DNA from: Bacteroidales bacterium | GTDB lineage: Bacteria > Bacteroidota > Bacteroidia > Bacteroidales > Bacteroidaceae | Length of the DNA stretch: 7,887 bases | Reading direction: 5' to 3' | NCBI GenBank assembly: GCA_009177185.1 | Contig: WFMB01000058.1 | Location: 21,355-29,241 of the forward strand | Notes under the pieces: model-generated | The model's input: only the letters and a program-made list of their open reading frames with translations | What the model was told of the DNA's origin: nothing | Databases searched by the model: none | Program-made: the position numbers and the translations under genes | Shown: piece by piece, positions 1 through 5,538 of the stretch | Layout of the letters: every line of letters begins with the position of its first letter | Numbering within the stretch: position 1 is the first letter of the stretch

Positions 1-1299
1 ATGATGAAGGGCTTCAATGGGCAGGTGCGCGACAATGATTGCTTGGGCGTGAAAGATTGGCGCAGCCGCGATTACCGCAACAGGGCAGTGCTGAAGTATC
101 GTCACTACATTGAACGCGGTGCTGATGTGTATGTGCGGGGCACGTTCGAGAACCACTTGTTCAACTATATGGGGGCAAGCGATGTCACCGACAAGCAGCA
201 TCATGTGTTGGGCACGCTGGACTTTGGGTTGATGCCTTATCAGATAGAGAACCTTACGATTGAAGCCAAGGGTGGCGTGGATTTCTTTAGTCAAAACTAT
301 CGCACAACCCTGACGGAGAAGCTGGGCGAAACGTTGGTGCATCTGGATATGGAGGGCACGTATAAGTTGGCTGACCAGCACAGCGTTGGCTTGGGGGTGG
401 GCTTTTTCAGTTCATCTTATGGCAATGCAGAGCTGGAAGGCATCACCAGTTTGCGTCTCTCGCCCCACTATCGGTATGTGGGCGAGCAGCTGAGTGTGCA
501 GGTAGGCTTCTTTGCCTGCACTGGCGGAGATGTTGGTCCTGATGCAGGGGTGGCTTACCGCATCGACAAGCAGAGCGAGGTGTATGTGACGGCACGCAGC
601 TATGAGACAGACAACAATTTCCAGCGTTATGCTCGCGAGCATCCTTATTTCGCTTTTGGAAGTGTGGGGATGCTGGGCGGCAATGACATTCTCAAGCTGG
701 AGGATGAGTATCATCAGATTGATGTCTGCGTAGGCTATCGCTTCAACGGCAGGGGCGGCTTCTGCAGTCAGGTGAATGCTGGTCTTGATATGGTCAAGAA
801 CAAGTACGACTTGGATTGGATGTCTCCTTTGCAGGATGGGCGCTATATGCCTCGGATTGGGTTTGCCAAGCGTCGCAACTTCTACATCAACGCCGATTTC
901 TCTTATGCTTATGGCGATATTGTGAAGGTGGAGGCGAAGAACCAAATCAACATGGTGGGCAGCAAGGCTGGCGACGAGTGGCTGGGTGGTTCCTTCACGA
1001 AGCCCTGTTTCTCGATGGATTGGACGGCTGATGCCAAGGTGCTGAAAGGGCTGTATGTGGGCATGGATTGGGAGTTTGCCATCTATGACGAGCCTTCGTT
1101 CGACCAAGGCTCAGTGTTCGTCTGCAATCGTCCCAACACCTTGAATCTGGGTGCAAGCATTCGCTACACGCTGCCCGTCAAGTGCCCCTGTACGCTGTTT
1201 GTGAAGGGTGACAATCTGCTGAACCGCAACTATGACCGCTATTGGGGCTACCGTGCTTTGGGCGCGAACGTGCTGGGCGGTTTGGCATTGAGCTTTTAG
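1..1299 (+). CDS. Outer-membrane beta-barrel protein, TonB-dependent-receptor-like C-terminal portion (5' partial)
   Basis: The reading frame is open from the first base of the window and ends with TAG before position 1300. The 432 visible residues alternate polar and aromatic/hydrophobic residues in short strand-like stretches with Gly/Asp/Asn turns, as expected of an outer-membrane barrel. The end is characteristic of TonB-dependent receptors: a segment reading FVKGDNLLNRNYDRYWGY about 30 residues from the end, followed by a last strand finishing in LALSF with a terminal Phe, the usual barrel-assembly signal. There is no signal peptide at the ATG at position 1, so the true start almost certainly lies upstream and a plug domain, if any, is outside the window. 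The substrate cannot be told. Several cysteines (for example CPC near residue 392) are unusual in a barrel. A porin-like barrel of another family is possible. Confidence 0.72.
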   Translation: MMKGFNGQVRDNDCLGVKDWRSRDYRNRAVLKYRHYIERGADVYVRGTFENHLFNYMGASDVTDKQHHVLGTLDFGLMPYQIENLTIEAKGGVDFFSQNYRTTLTEKLGETLVHLDMEGTYKLADQHSVGLGVGFFSSSYGNAELEGITSLRLSPHYRYVGEQLSVQVGFFACTGGDVGPDAGVAYRIDKQSEVYVTARSYETDNNFQRYAREHPYFAFGSVGMLGGNDILKLEDEYHQIDVCVGYRFNGRGGFCSQVNAGLDMVKNKYDLDWMSPLQDGRYMPRIGFAKRRNFYINADFSYAYGDIVKVEAKNQINMVGSKAGDEWLGGSFTKPCFSMDWTADAKVLKGLYVGMDWEFAIYDEPSFDQGSVFVCNRPNTLNLGASIRYTLPVKCPCTLFVKGDNLLNRNYDRYWGYRALGANVLGGLALSF

Positions 1300-1381
1300 C
1301 TAAATTCCTGTTGTACAAGGCGAACGGGAAGTCGGATCGCCTCGTTGCGCACGCATGCAGATGTAAAAAGAGGAGTAAAAA

Positions 1382-1413
1382 TTTGGTGGGGTAGGTGAAA
1401 TGCCGTACCTTTG
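1382..1413 (+). promoter_or_regulatory. Bacteroidota-type promoter for greA
   Basis: TTTG at 1382-1385 and TACCTTTG at 1406-1413 match the Bacteroidota primary-sigma elements (-33 TTTG, -7 TAnnTTTG) exactly, with a 20-bp spacer. Transcription would start around 1418-1421, giving a leader of about 110 nt before the greA ATG at 1530. The upstream barrel gene ends at 1299 without a clear terminator. A short GGCGA/TCGCC inverted repeat (1319-1323 / 1337-1341) has no T-run. Confidence 0.75.
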
Positions 1414-1418
1414 CACAC

Positions 1419-1472
1419 GAAAAGATTGGAAGGGTTCCAGCATCAGATGGTGTTGGGATTCTTTTTCTTTTC
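1419..1472 (+). promoter_or_regulatory. Long hairpin in the greA leader
   Basis: Bases 1428-1444 pair with 1449-1465 over 17 consecutive positions, including several G-U pairs, around the loop AGAT (1445-1448). After a two-base bulge (1426-1427) pairing resumes between 1419-1425 and 1466-1472. The stem starts at or within a base or two of the predicted transcript start. The 3' arm is the pyrimidine run CTTTTTCTTTTC. It could stabilise the mRNA 5' end or act as an attenuator. The T-rich tract lies inside the stem rather than after it, so it is not a standard terminator. The function is inference. Confidence 0.55.
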
Positions 1473-1529
1473 ATCTCTTAAAAAGCATCTTTAGTAACAC
1501 AAGAAAACCAAAACAAGAAGAACAGCATT

Positions 1530-2000
1530 ATGGCTTATATGTCACAAGAGGGCTACGACAAGCTTCGTGCCCAAATTAAGCAACTGGAGGAAGTGGAGCG
1601 TCCTGAAGTGATTCGTCAGATTGCCGAAGCTCGCGAAAAGGGCGACCTCTCAGAGAATGCGGAGTACGACGCAGCTAAGGAATCACAGGGAAAGCTCGAG
1701 ACGAAGATTGCCGAACTGAAGGCAATGCTTGCCGAGACGAAGATTCTCGACCCATCGAAACTGACGAAGACTGACGAGGTGCAGATTCTCTCGAAGGTGG
1801 AGCTGAAGAACGTGGAGAATGGCATGAAACTCACCTATACCATCGTCAGTGAAGGTGAGGCAAATCTGCGCGAGAACAAGATTTCCATCAAGACACCCAT
1901 TGCGCAGGGTCTGCTCGGCAAGAAGGTGGGCGACGTGGCCGAAGTCACAGTGCCCCGTGGCGTGATGAAGTTTGAAATCATGAACATCAGCTTCGGATAA
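1530..2000 (+). CDS. greA: Transcription elongation factor GreA
   Basis: GreA enters the secondary channel of RNA polymerase and stimulates cleavage of the 3' end of backtracked RNA so that transcription resumes. The 156-residue length is normal. Residues 1-75 form the N-terminal coiled coil, and its tip carries the signature GDLSENAEYDAA at 38-49 with the acidic residues (D39, E42, E45) that coordinate the catalytic magnesium. Residues from about 80 to the end form the FKBP-like domain, including the IAQGLLGKKVGD segment. The ATG at 1530 follows an A-rich leader and gives the standard MAYMSQEGYDKL start. It has its own promoter at 1382-1413, and the HIT gene begins 2 nt after its stop. Confidence 0.97.
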   Translation: MAYMSQEGYDKLRAQIKQLEEVERPEVIRQIAEAREKGDLSENAEYDAAKESQGKLETKIAELKAMLAETKILDPSKLTKTDEVQILSKVELKNVENGMKLTYTIVSEGEANLRENKISIKTPIAQGLLGKKVGDVAEVTVPRGVMKFEIMNISFG

Positions 2001-2002
2001 GT

Positions 2003-2404
2003 ATGGGCATCTTTAGCAAAATCGCAGCAGGCGAAATCCCGTCCTATAAGTGTGCTGAGAACGAGGAGTTCTACGCATTCCTCGACATCAATCCGCTGGT
2101 GAAGGGTCACACGCTGGTCATCCCACGCCGTGAGGTCGATTACATCTTCGACATGGAAGACGACGAGCTGGCGCGTTTCCAAGTGTTCGCCAAGCAAGTG
2201 GCGGTTGCCATCAAGGCTGCTTTCCCCTGCGTGAAGGTCGGTCAGGCTGTGCTGGGACTTGAAGTGCCCCACGCACACATCCATCTTATCCCCATGCAGA
2301 GCGAGAAAGATATGAACTTCGCCAACCTCAAACTCAGTCTTTCGAGCGAGGAGATGCAGGAGATAGCAGACAAAATCTACAAGCAATTTGCCACGAACCA
2401 TTAG
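2003..2404 (+). CDS. HIT-family (histidine triad) nucleotide hydrolase
   Basis: A 133-residue HIT protein of the HINT type, a small cytoplasmic enzyme that usually hydrolyses nucleoside phosphoramidates or related adenylated compounds. The defining HxHxHxx motif is HAHIHLI at residues 90-96. By family knowledge the middle His92 is the nucleophile that becomes transiently nucleotidylated. Residues 26-45 (FLDINPLVKGHTLVIPRREV) match the conserved nucleotide-pocket region. The usual N-terminal FSKIAAGEIPSYK is present, so the protein appears complete. Only 2 nt separate it from the greA stop, so it is almost certainly co-transcribed and probably translationally coupled with greA. The physiological substrate cannot be deduced. 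Confidence 0.93.
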   Translation: MGIFSKIAAGEIPSYKCAENEEFYAFLDINPLVKGHTLVIPRREVDYIFDMEDDELARFQVFAKQVAVAIKAAFPCVKVGQAVLGLEVPHAHIHLIPMQSEKDMNFANLKLSLSSEEMQEIADKIYKQFATNH

Positions 2405-2459
2405 CAATCACCCAAACAGCCTGCAGGCGTTGCAGCAGCTGAATTGTTAATAGACAACG

Positions 2460-2999
2460 ATGACCTACCACGACGAAGAGTTAGGTACGGTGACAGTGAC
2501 CGTCAACCCCAGGGCACGCAGCATCATTATGCGCCCTGAGGTTGGCGGTCTTCGTGTAACAGCCTTTCGGGGCGCCTCGCTGTCGTTCGTCAAGAGCACC
2601 ATCGACAAGTTCCGCCTCCCTCTCCTGAAAAAGCAAAAGGCACTGAAGAATCGCCCCCAGCTGACCCCCGACGACGTGGAAAGGATGCGCCAGCAGGCAA
2701 AGGCGCGCTTGCCGCGACGGACAGCGGAACTGTCTGACAGGCATGGCTTTCATTATGAGCGGCTCACCATCCGCAACTCTAAAACCCGATGGGGCTCTTG
2801 CTCCAGCAGAAACACCATTAGCCTGTCGCTCTACCTGATGCAAGTGCCCGAACATCTGCAAGACTACGTCATCCTCCACGAACTTTGCCACACCGTCCAC
2901 CACGACCATTCGCCCCGTTTTTGGGCACTGATGGACATTGTGACCGACGGACAGGCACACGCCCTGAGAGCGGAACTGCATAGGTATCATACCGTCTGA
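2460..2999 (+). CDS. YgjP-like (DUF45) zinc metallopeptidase-fold protein
   Basis: A 179-residue member of the YgjP/DUF45 family, related to SprT and M48 metallopeptidases. Motifs visible are TRWGSCSSRNTISL (109-122) and VILHELCHTVHHDHSPRFW (137-155). The HExxH zinc site is H140-E141-L142-C143-H144, the third ligand is probably H150, and E141 is the expected catalytic base. The N-terminal 60 residues form the family's beta-rich region. No signal peptide or membrane segment is seen, so it is probably cytoplasmic. Most members have no defined substrate, so proteolytic activity is inferred from the motif. It lies 55 nt after the HIT gene with no clear promoter in the gap and is likely a third cistron of the greA unit. 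Confidence 0.9.
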   Translation: MTYHDEELGTVTVTVNPRARSIIMRPEVGGLRVTAFRGASLSFVKSTIDKFRLPLLKKQKALKNRPQLTPDDVERMRQQAKARLPRRTAELSDRHGFHYERLTIRNSKTRWGSCSSRNTISLSLYLMQVPEHLQDYVILHELCHTVHHDHSPRFWALMDIVTDGQAHALRAELHRYHTV

Positions 3000-3035
3000 A
3001 TGAATCACCCTCACCCTCTCAAAATGACCCCAAAA

Positions 3036-3101
3036 ATCGATGTCCCCGACTCCGACCAATCGGAGTCGGGGACATCGGTCTGTCGGAGTCGGGGACTCCG
3101 A
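3036..3101. repeat. Cluster of strong palindromes built from a TCGGAGTCGGGGAC unit
   Basis: Bases 3038-3055 and 3060-3077 are a perfect 18-bp inverted repeat around the loop CCAA. The stem extends by one wobble and one more pair. A second palindrome, TCGGAGTC-GGG-GACTCCGA, lies at 3083-3101. The 14-mer TCGGAGTCGGGGAC occurs directly at 3060-3073 and 3083-3096 and inverted at 3042-3055, so the left arm can pair with either right-hand copy. It starts 37 nt after the metallopeptidase stop and could protect or end that transcript, but no T-run follows. It looks like a REP-like intergenic repeat. Whether it is dispersed in the genome cannot be seen here. Confidence 0.8.
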
Positions 3102-3331
3102 TTTAGAGGCTGTGAAAGCACGCCACACACCGCAGTGCCTGATACCCCATGTCCGACCTTCCTGCCTGAAGACAAAAGTGGCTTTCTTGTCCCGTTTACC
3201 CCCGACGGGAGCGATATGATGGCGGTCATTCAGCCAGCCTTGGTGAAGTTGAATGACGGTGATATTATCGTTAGGAACAGCCTTTCACCATAGATTTTGC
3301 TATCAGGATGTCAAAAAACTTGCGGAAGTCA
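3102..3331. other. Gap with no confident gene; possible small ORF or gene remnant
   Basis: No recognised gene lies here. One + strand frame is open from 3000 to 3293 (97 codons), but its first third is simply the palindrome cluster read as protein, so it is probably not a gene as a whole. The tail of that frame, about 3150-3293, has a more ordinary composition (for example FLVPFTPDGSDMMAVIQPAL) and could be the end of a decayed or very small gene. I do not recognise it, and no ATG precedes the tail in frame after the repeat. No tRNA-like fold or terminator with a T-run is visible. Confidence 0.35.
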
Positions 3332-3361
3332 TTTGCAATACAAGAAATATCAGTAACTTTG
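3332..3361 (+). promoter_or_regulatory. Bacteroidota-type promoter for the zinc-ribbon/DUF805 gene
   Basis: TTTG at 3332-3335 and TAACTTTG at 3354-3361 match the -33 and -7 elements with an 18-bp spacer. Transcription would begin near 3367, leaving a leader of about 95 nt before the ATG at 3462. That ATG is preceded by an A-rich stretch (AACCTAAAAACACAGAACTATT), as is usual for Bacteroidota starts. The promoter probably serves the zinc-ribbon/DUF805 gene and the thioesterase gene 23 nt after it. Confidence 0.65.
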
Positions 3362-3461
3362 CCCTCGGTGAGTGGAGTGATAGTTGTTGATACATAAAGT
3401 CTTGGCACTTTTTTGTCACCCGTCGCCATATTGTCAAACAACCTAAAAACACAGAACTATT

Positions 3462-3569
3462 ATGAAGATTTGTAACAAGTGCAATGCGGTTAATGCAGAC
3501 AACGCTCAGGTCTGCTGCAAATGTGGAAACCAATTAGAAGCATGCCAATGTAACATTGGGGGGGGGTAG
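3462..3569 (+). CDS. Zinc-ribbon segment, N-terminal part of a frameshifted zinc-ribbon/DUF805 gene
   Basis: From the ATG at 3462 the frame encodes 35 residues and stops at TAG 3567-3569, directly after a run of nine G. The peptide carries two cysteine knuckles, C4-x2-C7 (CNKC) and C18-x2-C21 (CCKC), spaced as in short bacterial zinc ribbons, plus C28 and C30. The last residues are GGG, encoded by the homopolymer. With one G fewer, the frame would run straight into the DUF805 domain that follows, giving about 166 residues. Zinc ribbon joined to DUF805 is a known arrangement in Bacteroidota, so this is most likely the first part of one gene, broken here by a mutation, phase variation or a sequencing error. 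A stand-alone 35-residue peptide is less likely. Confidence 0.7.
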   Translation: MKICNKCNAVNADNAQVCCKCGNQLEACQCNIGGG

Positions 3570-3963
3570 TATTGGCTTTCGTGATGCTGTACGTATTTGC
3601 CTGAAAGAGAAGTATGCGTCCTTTGAAGGACGGGCGACAAGAAGCGAATACTGGTACTTTGTGCTGTTTTATACGTTAGTCGTCATAGGCGGTGCTATCG
3701 TCGGTGGAATACTTGGGGCATTGTTCTCGGGTGGAGACAGGGATGTTATGATAGGTGTTATGACTGCCGTCTATGCACTTGTAGTCCTTTGCGTGATATG
3801 CCCTTCTGTATCTGTTTTAGTAAGAAGGCTGCATGATACGGGCAGAAGCGGATGGTGGTATTGGCTGTCTCTTGTCCCTTATGTTGGTGGAATCGTAATT
3901 CTCATCTTCACGTTGATGCGCAGTCAAGAGTGTGACAATGAATATGGTCCTTATCGCAAGTAA
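3556..3963 (+). CDS. DUF805 inner-membrane domain, C-terminal part of the frameshifted gene
   Basis: DUF805 domains are small inner-membrane modules of unknown role. Family hallmarks are clear: FEGRATRSEYWYF (residues 23-35), a loop reading RRLHDTGRSGWWYW (90-103), and the terminal NEYGPYRK. Three hydrophobic helices are visible at about 34-57, 65-86 and 101-121. The only start available near the beginning of this frame is a TTG at 3556 leading into the poly-G run, and the next ATG codons fall inside the domain. The part therefore makes most sense as the C-terminal portion of the gene starting at 3462, with the zinc ribbon as a cytoplasmic N-terminus. The thioesterase gene follows after 23 nt. 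Confidence 0.85.
   Translation: MGGGSIGFRDAVRICLKEKYASFEGRATRSEYWYFVLFYTLVVIGGAIVGGILGALFSGGDRDVMIGVMTAVYALVVLCVICPSVSVLVRRLHDTGRSGWWYWLSLVPYVGGIVILIFTLMRSQECDNEYGPYRK
3558..3566 (+). repeat. Homopolymeric G9 tract at the zinc-ribbon/DUF805 junction
   Basis: Nine consecutive G lie exactly where the zinc-ribbon frame must pass into the DUF805 frame. With nine the first frame ends at TAG 3567-3569. With eight (or eleven) the two parts join in frame through a short glycine linker. Poly-G runs of this length are prone to slipped-strand mispairing and also to sequencing or assembly length errors. Confidence 0.9.
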
Positions 3964-3986
3964 ATCATTAAATCGTAATCGGTATC

Positions 3987-4409
3987 GTGTTGACTCAACA
4001 AGAGTGTGACTTCCTCCATTCCCGCATGCAGGGAACTATCATTGAAGCTTTGGGCATTCGTTTCATCCCCACCGACGACGACCTCGCCGTGGCCGAAATG
4101 CCTATATCCCCTTCCACACGCCAGTATCTGGGCATTCTCCACGGAGGTGCCTCGCTTACGTTGGCGGAGACCATTGCCGGGGTCGGCTCGCTCCACCTCA
4201 CCCACTATGACGAGTCGCTCGCTGTGTGTGGCACCGAGGTGAATGCCAGCCATGTTGCCATGTCTGCCACCGAAGGCAAGGTGTATGGCAAGGCGCGGCT
4301 CATTCACGCTGGCAAGAGCACCCATGTGTGGAACGTGGACATCGTGGGCGAAGACGGCACCGTCATCTCTGCCGAGCGTGTGACCAACCGCATCATTCGA
4401 CGCAAGTAG
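3987..4409 (+). CDS. Hotdog-fold acyl-CoA thioesterase (PaaI/EntH/MenI-like)
   Basis: A 140-residue single hotdog-domain protein expected to hydrolyse an acyl- or aroyl-CoA thioester in the cytoplasm. The core motif GILHGGASLTLAET (49-62) contains the HGG turn before the central helix, and E61 stands at the position of the catalytic acid in the EntH/MenI subgroup. The N-terminal layout (GTIIEALGIRF, then AEMPISPSTRQ) also matches that subgroup. A 1,4-dihydroxy-2-naphthoyl-CoA thioesterase role in menaquinone synthesis is plausible but not shown, because no men genes are in view. The start is GTG 3987 or the next codon TTG 3990. Both give the family's usual N-terminal length, whereas the first ATG (residue 14) would cut the first helix. 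A strong terminator follows at 4458-4495. Confidence 0.85.
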   Translation: MLTQQECDFLHSRMQGTIIEALGIRFIPTDDDLAVAEMPISPSTRQYLGILHGGASLTLAETIAGVGSLHLTHYDESLAVCGTEVNASHVAMSATEGKVYGKARLIHAGKSTHVWNVDIVGEDGTVISAERVTNRIIRRK

Positions 4410-4457
4410 TACGACGTTTCTCTTTCCACCAGATGGTTAGGCGATACCCCGATAGTC

Positions 4458-4495
4458 AAAAAGGGCTGACTCCTGCATAGGAATCAGCCCTTTTT
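4458..4495. terminator. Bidirectional intrinsic terminator between convergent genes
   Basis: AAAAAGGGCTGA (4458-4469) pairs perfectly with TCAGCCCTTTTT (4484-4495). After one mismatch, TCCT (4471-4474) pairs with AGGA (4479-4482) around the loop GCAT. A-run and T-run flank the GC stem, so it works in either direction. It lies 48 nt after the thioesterase stop (+) and 46 nt after the DUF4250 stop (-), exactly between convergent units. Confidence 0.93.
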
Positions 4496-4541
4496 GTAAT
4501 CACTCGGGTTATAGCGGACTCAAGCAAACGCTGCACCATCT

Positions 4542-4745
4542 TCATGCGTCACATCCGACGGGTCTAAACTGCTTCTGTTGCTCGTTGTATGCGTACCCTT
4601 GTTCCAACAGACAATCCTTAACCTCCTGTGGGTCTCTGTCGAAAGCGCAGCACAAGGATTCCAGCGTGTCATACTCTTCGTCACGAAGCAACATGTTGAC
4701 GCTCGACATCAGCATCATCGGGTCTTTTGGCAAGTAATCCATCAT
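4542..4745 (-). CDS. DUF4250 family small protein
   Basis: A 67-residue protein matching the DUF4250 family, recognisable from LPKDPMMLMSSVNMLLRD near the N-terminus, the middle YDTLESLCCAFDRD, and the GYAYNEQQKQF end. The function is unknown. Length and all-helical, charged composition suggest a small cytoplasmic protein of the helix-turn-helix type, but that is inference. Its ATG overlaps the carbonic-anhydrase stop in the arrangement ATGA (4742-4745), so it is translationally coupled to that gene. A second ATG follows immediately, and either could be used. The shared terminator at 4458-4495 ends the transcript. Confidence 0.85.
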   Translation of the reverse strand: MMDYLPKDPMMLMSSVNMLLRDEEYDTLESLCCAFDRDPQEVKDCLLEQGYAYNEQQKQFRPVGCDA

Positions 4746-5287
4746 TCTGCAACTTCAGTTAATTCGCCCGTCTCCGAGTCAATGATAAAACCGCGCACCA
4801 CAATATCCTTTGGGACAAGCGGATGCGTCTTGATAGTCATAACCGTTTTCTTCACAGACTCCGTCGTGTCCTTGAACCCCTCCAGCCAGGCATTCAGGTC
4901 GATGCCGCACTTGCGAATCGTGTCGAGTGTCTCGTCCGTCACGCCACGCGCAATCATCTCATGGTGGAAGTGGTCGTAACTCATGTGGCAAGCCCCGCAA
5001 TGGCTGTGAGCCACCACCATAATCTCCTTCACGCCCAGCTCATAGATGGCGACCACGAGGCTTCGCATAGCCGAATCGAACGCCGAAATGACCAAGCCCC
5101 CAGCATTCTTGATTATCTTCGCATCCCCGTTCTTCAAGCCGAGTGCAGCAGGCAGCAACTCAGTCAGTCGGGTGTCCATGCACGACAGCACCGCCAACCG
5201 CTTGTCGGGATACTTGTCCGTCAAATACTTCTCGTAGCCCTTCTCCGCCACGAACGTCTTGTTGTAAGCAATAATTTGGTCTATCAT
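4742..5287 (-). CDS. Beta-class carbonic anhydrase
   Basis: Interconverts CO2 and bicarbonate in the cytoplasm, supplying bicarbonate to carboxylases. The zinc ligands of beta enzymes are present: C36 in SCMDTR (35-40), and H94 and C97 in HSHCGAC (94-100). The Asp-Arg dyad is D38 and R40. KNAGG at 60-64 is also conserved. At 181 residues it belongs to the short beta subgroup seen in many Firmicutes and Bacteroidota. The ATG at 5287 follows an A/T-rich leader typical of the phylum. I found no clear TAnnTTTG promoter in the 43 bases between this start and the hairpin at 5331-5362. DUF4250 overlaps its stop by 4 nt. Confidence 0.95.
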   Translation of the reverse strand: MIDQIIAYNKTFVAEKGYEKYLTDKYPDKRLAVLSCMDTRLTELLPAALGLKNGDAKIIKNAGGLVISAFDSAMRSLVVAIYELGVKEIMVVAHSHCGACHMSYDHFHHEMIARGVTDETLDTIRKCGIDLNAWLEGFKDTTESVKKTVMTIKTHPLVPKDIVVRGFIIDSETGELTEVAE

Positions 5288-5330
5288 AATAATAGTACTT
5301 TTTGTGTTGTAAAGCTGTTATTAAAAGGAA

Positions 5331-5362
5331 AAAAGGGGCATCTCGTAAGGGATGCCCTTTTT
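5331..5362. terminator. Bidirectional intrinsic terminator upstream of the carbonic anhydrase gene
   Basis: GGGCATC (5336-5342) pairs with GATGCCC (5351-5357). The stem extends inward by two pairs around the loop GTAA and outward through A-run/T-run pairs (5331-5334 with 5359-5362). Runs of T follow the stem on either strand. It most likely ends transcripts from the anti-sigma gene, whose stop is about 175 nt upstream on the - strand, and isolates the carbonic anhydrase unit. A leader role for the carbonic anhydrase mRNA is an alternative. Confidence 0.8.
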
Positions 5363-5538
5363 CGTGCTTGGCGCACGAAGTTGGTTTCAAAGAGAATTGA
5401 ACCTTGTTCAATCTTTGGGTTGCCGCAGGGGCGATACCTCTGGGCGGAAGGCGTTGGGCTTCGCAGCTTGAGCCTGGTGGTTTTTGGTTTAGTTAAGCAT
5501 TGATGTTTTATATTACATGTAAAAGCAAAATTCTGGGG
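5363..5538. other. Hairpin-rich gap without a recognised gene
   Basis: No credible ORF is present on either strand. The gap holds several foldable segments: CGTGC/GCACG (5363-5367 / 5373-5377); ATTGAAC-CTT-GTTCAAT (5396-5412), flanked by CAAAG (5388-5392) and CTTTG (5413-5417); a GC-rich imperfect stem at about 5423-5445; GGCTT/GAGCC (5457-5461 / 5470-5474) followed by a T5 run at 5481-5485; and the 10-bp palindrome TTACATGTAA (5513-5522). It may be a structured 3' untranslated region of the anti-sigma transcript or hide a small RNA. I do not recognise any RNA family. Confidence 0.4.

Noticed and set aside
412..1107. A 231-codon - strand open frame opposite the barrel gene
   Set aside because: It lies wholly inside a convincing beta-barrel coding frame and shows no domain or leader of its own.
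2481..3128. A 215-codon - strand open frame opposite the metallopeptidase
   Set aside because: It is antisense to the HExxH-containing gene and its first part is the palindrome cluster read as protein.
3000..3293. A 97-codon + strand frame starting directly after the metallopeptidase
   Set aside because: Its first third is the inverted-repeat block, and the start immediately abuts the upstream stop without any other support. Only its tail is kept, as a low-confidence remnant.
4823..5503. A 226-codon + strand open frame opposite the carbonic anhydrase
   Set aside because: It crosses the carbonic anhydrase gene and the terminator hairpin and has no recognisable domain. The - strand gene has all catalytic residues.
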